Part shown: in pieces, positions 1 to 7,590 of the stretch
How positions within the stretch are numbered: the first letter of the stretch is position 1
Layout: every line of letters begins with the position of its first letter
Source: Bacteroidales bacterium
Lineage (GTDB): Bacteria > Bacteroidota > Bacteroidia > Bacteroidales > JAAUTT01
Assembly (NCBI GenBank): GCA_012031335.1
Contig: JAAUTT010000113.1
Coordinates: 1 to 9,342, forward strand
Direction of reading: 5' to 3'
Length of the DNA stretch: 9,342 nucleotides
The notes under the pieces: model-generated
The model's input: only the letters and a program-made list of their open reading frames with translations
What the model was told of the DNA's origin: nothing
Database searches by the model: none
Made by a program: the position numbers and the translations under genes

Positions 1-1
1 A

Positions 2-88
2 ATACTAACTGGTTTATTACAACAACTATATCAGCAAATTCAAATTCCTTATGCTGTTTTTCATGAAATAGAAGCTGGAAAAATCTAG
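2..88 (+). pseudogene. Fragment resembling a PIN-domain (DUF3368/VapC-like) protein
   Basis: The frame beginning at base 2 is open to a TAG at 86-88 and reads ILTGLLQQLYQQIQIPYAVF followed by HEIEAGKI. The spacing of LLxxLY, IxIP, AVxxEI resembles the first third of DUF3368-type PIN-domain proteins, which are putative ribonucleases often found in toxin-antitoxin pairs. The rest of a PIN domain (later acidic residues and C-terminal helices) is not visible in any frame downstream, so this is a remnant or a frameshifted gene whose start lies left of the window. A base change near 80-86 would extend it only to about 108. The family call rests on one short motif and is tentative. Confidence 0.35.
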
Positions 89-135
89 AAAAAGTAGGCG
101 AAAAATAATTATGTTTACTAATAAAAAGGAGTTCA

Positions 136-249
136 ATGATAGGTCCGAACCAACCTGAATTAATGTTCAAACAAAATCCGTTCACCGGAGAAAAGCTATT
201 TATTATAATTGTTATTACCAGGGAGTACAGTAAAATAGCAGAACGTTAG
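136..249 (+). CDS. Possible 37-residue small ORF, function unknown
   Basis: An ATG at 136 is preceded by AAGGAG about five bases upstream, the best Shine-Dalgarno-like site in the window. The reading frame runs 37 codons to TAG at 247-249. The peptide starts MIGPNQPELMFKQNPFTGEK and has a short hydrophobic stretch (LFIIIVI) in its second half. I do not recognise it. The region between the PIN-like scrap and lgt looks degenerate, so this may be a remnant or chance ORF rather than an expressed gene. No other coding signal is visible between 89 and 323. Confidence 0.2.
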   Translation: MIGPNQPELMFKQNPFTGEKLFIIIVITREYSKIAER

Positions 250-323
250 TCTTGGTATAGTTGCCAGTGATATTCTAGCTTTAGCATTAACAAAAACAAC
301 ATTAAAAAAATTATAATTAAGAT

Positions 324-1165
324 ATGATAATCAACTATATTCATTGGAACCCTGATCCGGAGATCGTAAATATCTTTGGAATTTCAGTCAGATACTACGG
401 ATTACTCTTTGTAAGCGGTTTATTGCTAAGCATTTATATCCTAGGCTGGATTTTTAAACGGGAAAACCTCCCAACGGAGCATCTGGAAAAGTTATCACTT
501 TATAGCATGATCGGGATTTTAGCAGGGGCACGATTAGGACATTGTTTGTTTTATGAGCCTGCATATTATCTCTCGCATCCTATAGAAATGATTTTGCCGG
601 TTACTTTTCCTCCGGATGGTGGGATTAAATTTATAGGTTATCAGGGATTGGCAAGTCATGGTGGCGCCCTGGGAGAACTGATAGCCCTATACTTCTATGC
701 CCGAAAAACTAAACACCCCATGATAGATACCCTTGATCTGATTGCAGTTGTTGCTGCCGTGGCAGGCGTATTTATCCGACTTGGAAACTTTATGAATGGG
801 GAAATTATTGGCATGCCCACCACAAAGCCCTGGGGAGTGATTTTTGAGAACGTGGATAATATACCAAGACACCCTGCACAGTTATACGAGGCCATTTCTT
901 ATTTAATCGTTTTTGCTGTAATGATGGTGCTTTACAAAAAAAGGAGAGATAAATTTAAAAACGGATTCTTCTTCGGACTTGCACTCGTGTTAATATTTAC
1001 TGCACGATTATTATAGAATTTGTAAAGGAGGACCAGGTAGGATTTGAAAACGGAATGACATTTAATATGGGACAACTTTTGAGTCTTCCTTATATTTTAG
1101 TGGGAATTGGATTTATCGTTTATGGATTGAGGAAAACTAAAAGATTAATGCACAGCACCACCTAA
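324..1165 (+). CDS. lgt: Prolipoprotein diacylglyceryl transferase, one frameshift
   Basis: Lgt is an inner-membrane enzyme that moves a diacylglyceryl group from phosphatidylglycerol to the lipobox cysteine of prolipoproteins, the first step of lipoprotein maturation. The read frame from ATG 324 gives 230 residues ending at TAG 1014-1016. It contains the conserved SHGG (111-114), IRLGNFMNGE (151-160) and RHPAQLYEA (182-190) motifs and several hydrophobic segments. After the stop the missing family C-terminus continues in another frame: FIIEFVKEDQ, then MTFNMGQLLSLPYILVGIG, ending at TAA 1163-1165. Adding one T at about 1008-1010 (CGA TTT ATT ATA) joins the parts into 280 residues, the normal Lgt length. 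Without the repair the protein lacks its last membrane helix, so a real lesion would probably be disabling. Lgt is generally essential in Gram-negative bacteria, so a sequencing error is more likely. Confidence 0.93.
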
Positions 1166-1181
1166 ATTTTATTTGAGGTGG
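1158..1181 (+). terminator. Possible hairpin at the end of lgt
   Basis: CCACCT (1158-1163) and AGGTGG (1176-1181) are perfect 6-base inverted repeats around a 12-base A/T-rich loop, overlapping the repaired lgt stop codon. No clear T-run follows on the + strand, so it is a weak candidate terminator. Confidence 0.25.
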
Positions 1182-1518
1182 CGTCTGACTTGGAAATCAA
1201 CATTCCGGCAGGAAATTGATTTGGAATTCTCTGTCAAACCTATGCATAACCCATTGTGATGTTAAGGGGTTGAAAAAATCGCTTTTCAATAAATTGAATT
1301 CTTCGGGGTAAGATTTGTGTACTACAGATTTATTCTTCATAAATAGTGCAAATTGTTTATTTAAAGCGTGATCGGAATTTCAGATTTATATTACTCCTTA
1401 ATATTTTGTAATTTGCTGCAAAGGTGCTATGATACTGAGAGATTGTTGCAGGAAATTTCTGAACTTTTGCATTTATATTTGTACAAGCCGGGAAAAACAA
1501 ACCTTAATAAAAAGAGAA
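1166..1518. other. Intergenic region between lgt and the esterase
   Basis: About 350 A/T-rich bases without a convincing gene on either strand. It holds a 7-base inverted repeat (TTGAAAA at 1270-1276, TTTTCAA at 1283-1289, 6-base loop), which could be a weak bidirectional terminator. It also holds a good match to the Bacteroidetes -7 promoter box near its right end. A frame open from 1368 gives a low-complexity 61-residue translation with no recognisable motif and is not called. Confidence 0.5.
1474..1481 (+). promoter_or_regulatory. Candidate Bacteroidetes -7 box upstream of the esterase
   Basis: TATATTTG matches the Bacteroidetes sigma-ABfr -7 consensus TAnnTTTG exactly and lies about 38 bases before the ATG at 1519. 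A TTTG at 1466-1469 is too close to serve as the -33 element, and no good -33 match sits at the expected spacing. The call therefore rests on the -7 box and its position alone. Confidence 0.35.
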
Positions 1519-2555
1519 ATGAAAAAAAAATGTGGTGCTTAATTTTAAAATGACAATGCTAAAAGTAGTTTTTTCCTTTATTTGTCTTACTTTATTCGGT
1601 AAACAATGTTTTAAGTCAGTCAAATCCTGACAGGAAGCGTGATGCTGACCCCGATACCGCCTGGGTATCGCCAAATAAATCAACACCTTCTTTTGCAAGT
1701 TATCAGCTTTATCCCACGCCTGCAAGAGGGAAAGATACCTATGGAAGTTTTATGATTTATCTTCCCCGAGAATACACTAATAGTACAACTAAACACTACC
1801 CGGTTATTTACTATTTGCATGGTGGAATGGTAACCAGAGAGAAGGTGAATGGCTGTTGAATGTGATGGACAAGGCAATTAATGCTCACAAGATGTCGCCT
1901 GTAATTATTGTATGCGTGCAGGCATTACCTATAGGCTGGTATTGCAATGCCAATTTTGGAGCCAAAGGTGTCAATAGCGGACCAGTTGAAGATGTGCTGA
2001 TAAAAAATCTGATTCCCTATATCGATTCTCATTATCGAACTATAGCTAAATACACTGGTCGTGGAATTGAAGGCTGGTCAATGGGCGGATTCGGTGCAAC
2101 AAGACTTGCTTTTAAGTATCCCGAATTGTTCGGTTTCGCATCATCGGTTGCGGGCGCCTTAATTGACTTTCAAGACGAACACAATCCGCAATATCTTCAA
2201 TACCTTTGGACCTGCTAATGGTGCAGATTCTGAAAAATCAATCGAATATTTTAATTCAGTTCATCCCAGGAATTATGCCCGAATAAATGCAGCTTTGATA
2301 AAGAAAAATGTTAAGGTAAGACTTATTGTAGGCGACCAGGATTGGTTGTATAATAATGAGGGGAAACTGATAACAAATATATTCAGCGATTACCTGAATT
2401 CGTTAGGTATTAAACATGACTATACAGTTATTAAAGATGTCGGACACATGGTACCTATTGAATTTGGTAATGGTACAAAAGAATATCCTATTCAGTTTTG
2501 GGTGGATGCATTTAAAAATCAAAATAAAATAGTGTGTGAATCTTACTTTATATAG
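1519..2555 (+). CDS. Secreted CE1-like esterase, several frameshifts
   Basis: An alpha/beta-hydrolase of the putative esterase (PF00756, CE1-like) group, which removes acyl or feruloyl esters from plant polysaccharides or other substrates. The protein is recognisable across four stretches in changing frames. These are a signal-peptide-like N-terminus (MTMLKVVFSFICLTLFG, ATG 1550, or from ATG 1519 if one A of the A9 run is extra), then about 1623-1830, about 1831-2200, and about 2185-2555. Oxyanion-loop HGG is at 1818-1826, the nucleophile serine in GWSMGG at 2078-2080, a candidate acid Asp in VGDQDW at 2334-2336, and the catalytic His in DVGHMVP at 2445-2447, so the full triad is present. One frame change is a missing G at about 1830 (HGGMGNQREGEW). 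The others lie near 1590-1625 and 2165-2200. Repaired length is about 340 residues. The exact substrate cannot be told. Confidence 0.8.
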
Positions 2556-2659
2556 AATAGTATTAATCCGTTATAATCTTGAAGATTCAATATTTATATG
2601 CTCAACCAGACATAACCAAGAGACTCTATATTTCCATATTGAACCCTAAAAATAATACA

Positions 2660-3367
2660 ATGAAAAAACTATTACTTCTATTCGTATGGTTTCCATTTTT
2701 TTCATTTGGACAAACAATCAACCTTGAAAATGTTATAACCGTAATCGGGATATCTGATAAAGAAATTGAACCCGATTGGATTGAGCTGGGAATGACAGCC
2801 AAAGAGACAGAAAATATAAAAAAGGAAAGCGAGACAGTGATAATGGAAAATTCTATCTTAAAGTTCATTTTATCGTTAGGAATGGATTCAGGTTGTTTTT
2901 CAGTCGACAGATATTCAGCAGACACAAAATACAGATACAGTTCAGGTTCAAAGGTTAATTTGAATAAAGCATATTTACTCAAGGTTAATAATGTAAAGTT
3001 ACTGGATACCGTTATTGCAAAATGCTTTGAATCAGGTATGGACAACTTGTATGTTAACCAGGTTGGTCACTCAAAAATTGACAGTTTTCAGAATATTTTA
3101 CTTCAGGATGCTTTAATATCAGCAAAACTTAAGGCACTCTTAATTGCAAAAACAATGGATGTTAGCTTAGGTAAAGTCATTTCTGAAAATGAGACATTTT
3201 ATCTGGGTAATAATCAGCCTGGATTGCACCAGTTCAATGATTATCGATTAGAAGAAGTTACAGTGAACGCCTATGGTATACAAAATAAAGCACGTGTAGG
3301 AAGTTCAATAAGCTTTCAAAAACTTAAATTGGCGAAGACTGTGATAGTAAAATATGAGATTAAATAA
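2660..3367 (+). CDS. Secreted SIMPL-domain (DUF541) protein
   Basis: A 235-residue intact protein starting MKKLLLLFVWFPFFSFGQ, a clear signal peptide with likely cleavage after FGQ or SFG. The body fits the SIMPL/DUF541 family. It begins with an ENVITVIGISDKEIEPDW-type strand (the family's V.GxGxxxxxPD motif), then an alternating helix-strand region, a middle block with LLDTVIAKCFESGMDNLYVN, and a helix ALISAKLKALLIAKTMDVSLG with a KV.S.NE follow-up typical of the family's second half. SIMPL proteins are periplasmic or envelope proteins of poorly known role; some are linked to stress resistance, and the mammalian namesake is a signalling adaptor. I chose ATG 2660 over an in-frame TTG at 2579 because the upstream 27 residues are not signal-like and would bury the signal peptide. 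It stands alone, 104 bases after the esterase. Confidence 0.8.
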   Translation: MKKLLLLFVWFPFFSFGQTINLENVITVIGISDKEIEPDWIELGMTAKETENIKKESETVIMENSILKFILSLGMDSGCFSVDRYSADTKYRYSSGSKVNLNKAYLLKVNNVKLLDTVIAKCFESGMDNLYVNQVGHSKIDSFQNILLQDALISAKLKALLIAKTMDVSLGKVISENETFYLGNNQPGLHQFNDYRLEEVTVNAYGIQNKARVGSSISFQKLKLAKTVIVKYEIK

Positions 3368-3809
3368 GGCGCTTAAACTTTTCAACAGACTTTAAGAAGT
3401 TACACCATCCATTTTCACTTTCCGTTCTAAATTCCAGGAAATACCTGCAAAACTATAAGGGATTTAATTACATCTCCAGGAGAAATTATAAAATTCCGGT
3501 TTTCATTTTTATGCATTTTGTTCAAATGGATGAACAATTCTGAATTATAGGCTAAATAGCCTTATAGCACACCAAAAGCAGGATATGATATCGGAGATAA
3601 CCGAAACTCCTTTGCTGCTATTATTCAAGGCCTTTAAGACTGCAGCGGACACCTCAACCACTTACAGGAATTATTAAGTTTGTTGGAATTCTTTCCTGTT
3701 CGGGTTCACCCTGCTTTCCGAAAATATTGTCTATCATACTAAACGAACACTAATTATTGGGTACTGTTTTTCGAAACTTTACACATCATAAACTTTAATA
3801 GTTTTTATC
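3368..3809. other. Long leader or intergenic region before the glycosidase operon
   Basis: About 440 bases without a convincing gene. It contains an imperfect hairpin (TATAGGCT, AAAT, AGCCTTATA at 3546-3566), a 30-codon ORF at 3585-3677 with AGGA just upstream whose product I do not recognise, and a TAAGTTTG at 3675-3682 that fits the Bacteroidetes -7 box. The length leaves room for a promoter and regulator site serving the operon that starts at 3810. Confidence 0.45.
3675..3682 (+). promoter_or_regulatory. Weak candidate -7 box upstream of the GH28 gene
   Basis: TAAGTTTG matches TAnnTTTG, about 128 bases before the GH28 start codon. No matching -33 TTTG is seen at the usual spacing, so this may be chance in an A/T-rich stretch. 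Confidence 0.2.
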
Positions 3810-5339
3810 ATGACCAAAAAAATATTTGAGATATGCTTATGCGTCCTTCTAACACTTGTTTTTTGCTCCCCGTTATTTGCCTGGGATGTGAATGTTAACC
3901 AAACCGGCGCCAAAGGCGACGGTAAAACTCTGAACACAAAAGCCATCCAGAATGCCATCGACAAGGCTTTCGACGCCGGGGGAGGAACAGTGGTTATCAA
4001 TAATGGAACCTATCTTTCGGGAACCATTTTTCTAAAGTCGAATGTCACCCTCCGCATCGAAGCCGGTGCCACACTGCTCGGATCTCCCAATATTGCCGAT
4101 TACAAGGAGTTAACCTGGGGTCATAACCGCGACCGCCAGCCATATCACCTGATTGTTGCCGACAGTACCGAAAATGTAACCATCGAAGGCAATGGAGTTA
4201 TTGATGGAAACGGACAGGCTTTCTGGGCCGATTACGAGAAAGATGCTGCAGGTAATATGGTAATCCCGCGCTGGATAATGCCCAAAGATAAAAAAGTGAG
4301 TCCTTTGATAGAAATTACCCGAAGCCGAAATGTGACTGTTAAAGATGTCACCATAAAAACCGGTGGAGGCTGGAACCTGCATCTGTTCGATTGTGATGTG
4401 GCGAAAGTCAGAGGGGTAAATATTGTAAACAACATTTACAGCCCCAATTCTGACGGAATTGATGTAACAGGATGCAACGATGTGATTATTTCCGATTGTT
4501 ACATCAAAACCTGCGATGATGCCATATGCCTGAAAACAACCGCCGATAGCCGCGAATGTCACCGGATAACCGTTACCAACTGCGTTATTGAGACCTTGTG
4601 CGTAGGTCTGAAAATGGGATGTGTGGAATCGAACAAAGACATGACCGATGTAACTTTTAGCAATTGCATCATCAACAATTCATCGCGTGCAATCGGCATT
4701 TATGTAAAAGATGGCGCTATTTACGACCGCATCACTATTTCGAATGTTACGGCCAGCACCAATGCGCCGCTTGTGTTTAACAGGCCCCTGCAAATCATGG
4801 TTAATCAATTGAAAGACACCAGTAAACTGGGCGGTATCCGAAATGTTACCGTCAGCAATTTTATTTGCGAAACCGAAGGGCGCATCCTGCTTACCTGTCA
4901 GGAAGGCGGCTTTATCGAAAATGTTATACTCCGGGATATTGTTTTGCGTTATCCTATGATTGAAGATCCCCGGCTTTATCTCTCGGGGTCGGGCAGTTCG
5001 CAGTTTCCTAAACCAAAGGACCATCCCGAAGCGGTTGGTGCACATGCAGCAGTTGTAGCCGAGAATATAAAAAACCTTGTGGTCGATAACCTGATCATCG
5101 ACTGGCCTTCAGGTTCCGAAACCCCAAAAGCATGGCAACATCCCGAAAGAATTGAAAACGGAACGGCTCGTATCCACAAACCCGTTTATTCAAAGGTCCG
5201 GCAAACAGAGTTCAGCGCTTTCTGGGGGAATAAGCTCTCAGGAGGATATATCCGTGTTCCTCTGGCAACTTCATCCTCTGATGAAAAGCCTATAAGTGAT
5301 ATCAGAAATTCGAGCATCCAAATTTTAGAAAACAATTAG
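3810..5339 (+). CDS. Secreted GH28-family (polygalacturonase-like) beta-helix glycosidase
   Basis: An intact 509-residue exported protein. A signal peptide (1-24, hydrophobic core CLCVLLTLVF, cleavage near SPLFA) precedes the pectin-lyase-fold entry segment TGAKGDGKTLNTKAIQNAID (33-52) and GGGTVVINNGTYLSGTIFLKS (57-77). The central right-handed beta-helix shows NSDGID at 213-218 and CDDAICLK at 235-242, which supply the GH28 catalytic aspartates (D215, D236, D237). The third signature, usually GHG, is replaced by VGLKMGCVES (265-274), as in bacterial GH28 members that read G.LK.GTES. K300-D301 may stand for the RIK site. Family members hydrolyse alpha-galacturonosyl bonds in homogalacturonan or rhamnogalacturonan; the exact bond here is unknown. 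No Shine-Dalgarno site precedes it. It is first of three closely spaced genes, and the next start is 26 bases downstream. Confidence 0.88.
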   Translation: MTKKIFEICLCVLLTLVFCSPLFAWDVNVNQTGAKGDGKTLNTKAIQNAIDKAFDAGGGTVVINNGTYLSGTIFLKSNVTLRIEAGATLLGSPNIADYKELTWGHNRDRQPYHLIVADSTENVTIEGNGVIDGNGQAFWADYEKDAAGNMVIPRWIMPKDKKVSPLIEITRSRNVTVKDVTIKTGGGWNLHLFDCDVAKVRGVNIVNNIYSPNSDGIDVTGCNDVIISDCYIKTCDDAICLKTTADSRECHRITVTNCVIETLCVGLKMGCVESNKDMTDVTFSNCIINNSSRAIGIYVKDGAIYDRITISNVTASTNAPLVFNRPLQIMVNQLKDTSKLGGIRNVTVSNFICETEGRILLTCQEGGFIENVILRDIVLRYPMIEDPRLYLSGSGSSQFPKPKDHPEAVGAHAAVVAENIKNLVVDNLIIDWPSGSETPKAWQHPERIENGTARIHKPVYSKVRQTEFSAFWGNKLSGGYIRVPLATSSSDEKPISDIRNSSIQILENN

Positions 5340-5365
5340 TCAATCGAGCTTAACCAAATTTCACC

Positions 5366-7546
5366 ATGAAAAAACTGTTATACCTATTACTACTCATACC
5401 TACGCTTGCTTTTTCGCAGCAGAACGACGAATACCTCACCTCGCTTTACGACAAACTGCACGATTCGCCCATGCAACAAAACTAAACAGATTGCTCCCAT
5501 GCCTTTCGGCGTGGTTTTTCTGCCATGGGCCGGTTGCACCGAGCAGGATATGCGCCATCATTTTCGAATGATGAAAGAATTAGGTTTTACCAACCTGAAA
5601 CAAACCATGGCAACACCCGAGTGGCCCGAAAAGGAAATCTTGCGCATTGCGCTGGAAGAAGGAATTATTCCCTTCTGGTATGGCGAAGGCGGCTGGGAAC
5701 CCATCACTACCCGAGCTTCTGAAGAAATTGAATATTCCGGCCAAAACACCTATGGCAGAAATCCGAAAACACCCAAAAATGCTGGAATATCAGAAGCAAG
5801 TTATGTACAAACACTCGAGGTCTGGAAGAAAAACAAACGCTCTTACAACGGGAAAATCTATTTTCATGAAGCAGATGCCTATCTACGTGCCGCTGATGTT
5901 GCACCTTTTAAGGAATGGGTTAAAAAGCAATATAAAACCATTGAAGAACTTTCAAAAGCCTGGAACCAGTACGAAGTTGGCATCACCGACAAACCTTATA
6001 AGTCGTGGGCCGATTTCGACAGCGATCCTCTTGTGAAGTCCATTCCGGGGAGTGACGAGATTATCCCGTCGGCAGGTCGCGAGTACGGACAGGTGCGCGA
6101 CATTCTGCGGTTTAAAGCCGACATGAACATCGAATACATCCGCCAGACTGTAGTTCCCGATTTTCCGGAACAACCCGTAAGGGCTGGTGGTGAAATGGGG
6201 CTCTTCTTGCCATTCGCCGCACGCGGAACCGATATGGAAGGAATTGCCGAAACCATGAAAGACCGCGGATCTTTTTACCCTTCCATTCACCTGGCCTGGC
6301 ATTACGAAGAAGTTGATTACGAAGTAGCCCGCTGCATTTATATGCAATCGTCCATTTGTACCGATTGGTTCAAAGGCGGGTGGGCTGCCACCTGGGAAAG
6401 CACCGGCGGACCTCAGCAGTTCAGCGGTGGCAAAGGCTGGGATCGCAAAGGAAACGAAGGCACAGCAGGATATACAGTAGATGGCGGAACCATGACGCAA
6501 TTACTTCTCTCATACCTGGCTGGCGGTTTTAAAGGTGTTGGCTTGTGGTCGTGGAATTACCGCCGGGCAGGTTGGGAGTCGGGCGAATATGCACTGCTGA
6601 ACCGACAGAACGAACCGGGCGAAAGAGCCATAAAAGCAGGGCAAATTGCCAAAGCGGCCGATAAATACCGCGACGAACTGTGGCAAGCGCATAAAGAACC
6701 TACCGTTGGCGTATTTGTCAACTGGGATAACGAAGCCATCTGGGCAGCATGCGCCGGTCCGGGACGCACGCATTTCAAGCATTATCCGGTTCAGGCACGT
6801 ATTGGTATCAGCAGAGCGCTTATCAATGCCAATATCCCCTGGGAACATTTAACCCCTGCCGATTTGAAAGCTGGTCTCGGTCCCCGGTATAAAGTTATTT
6901 ACCTGCCTGCCCATGCTGCTATCAACGAGGACCTGTTCCCTATTTTCGAAGCGTATGTAAAGCAAGGCGGACGTCTAATAATGGATGCTCCCGGCGGTTG
7001 GTGGGACGAACGTGGAAAGGTTCTGAACACAGGTAAAGGGTCGGCTTTTGAAAGAATATTCGGTGCATCACTGGCCGACTTCCAGTATTCCAACAATGTG
7101 GTGGAAAAACTGGGAAGTTATAAGTTGGACGGGTTTTATATAGAAATTCAGCCAGCCGCCGCAGCCGTAATTGAAAAATTCAGTTCCGGAAAAGCAGCGG
7201 TTACTGAAAATAAGCTGGGGAAAGGACAGCTGTGATATTAGCACCCGATGTTTCGTTCTCGATGAAGAGGCCTGGAAACGAATTCATGGAAAAGTGGGCT
7301 GTGAAGCATATACTCAGCAACAGTACTTTAAAATATTTATGCAATGGAGCCATTGTTTACAGACTCGCATCACCATCAGCCGATCACTATTTCTTTATCA
7401 ACGACGGTGAAGCCAAAGATGTACAGTTTAACACCAGTTACAAGTATAAACAGGTGAGCGATGCCATCACCGGTGAAAAACTGGAACCGGGAGCGCAGGT
7501 TCATCTGGAACGCTACAGCGGAAGGTGGTTGAGATTTGAAAAGTAA
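5366..7546 (+). CDS. Secreted GH42-like glycosidase, two frameshifts
   Basis: Starts at ATG 5366 with signal peptide MKKLLYLLLLIPTLAFSQ. The frame stops at TAA 5483-5485, but removing one base (C5482 or T5483) joins DSPMQQN to KQIAPMPFGVVFLPW and the long frame to 7235. Adding one base near 7231 (GGA CAG CTx GTG ATA) joins the C-terminal part ending at TAA 7544-7546. Repaired length is about 726 residues. The fold resembles GH42 beta-galactosidases: a TIM barrel with a FKEWVKKQYKTIEELSKAWN segment after the acid/base position, a trimerisation-like domain (KVIYLPAHAAINEDLFPIFE, GGRLIMDAPGG), and a C-terminal beta domain. Candidate catalytic glutamates are in IYFHEAD (codon 5868-5870) and ATWESTGGP (codon 6396-6398), 176 codons apart, close to GH42 spacing. 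The usual NEYG motif is absent, so it is a distant member or a separate family. Substrate is unknown; galactosides of rhamnogalacturonan are a guess from context. Confidence 0.78.
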
Positions 7547-7590
7547 TGATAAATTTGAGAAGGATTACTTAACCTGACATCAGACAATTT

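Noticed and set aside
1368..1553. 61-codon + strand ORF between lgt and the esterase
   Set aside because: It has no recognisable motif, starts in A/T-rich intergenic sequence, overlaps the candidate promoter and the esterase start, and looks like chance.
2571..2581. TATAAT-like or TAATCTTG promoter before the SIMPL gene
   Set aside because: It imperfectly matches the Bacteroidetes -7 box, has no -33 partner, and such strings are frequent in this A/T-rich gap.
2579..2659. N-terminal extension of the SIMPL protein from an in-frame TTG
   Set aside because: It adds 27 residues ahead of a textbook signal peptide; the ATG at 2660 explains export better.
2626..3045. 139-codon minus-strand ORF opposite the SIMPL gene
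   Set aside because: It is antisense to a coherent secreted protein and its sequence mirrors the codon pattern of that gene.
4110..4562. 150-codon minus-strand ORF inside the GH28 gene
   Set aside because: Shadow of the beta-helix coding frame; no motifs or plausible start signals.
5952..6500. 182-codon minus-strand ORF inside the GH42-like gene
   Set aside because: It lies wholly opposite a well-supported conserved coding region and its translation has no family features.
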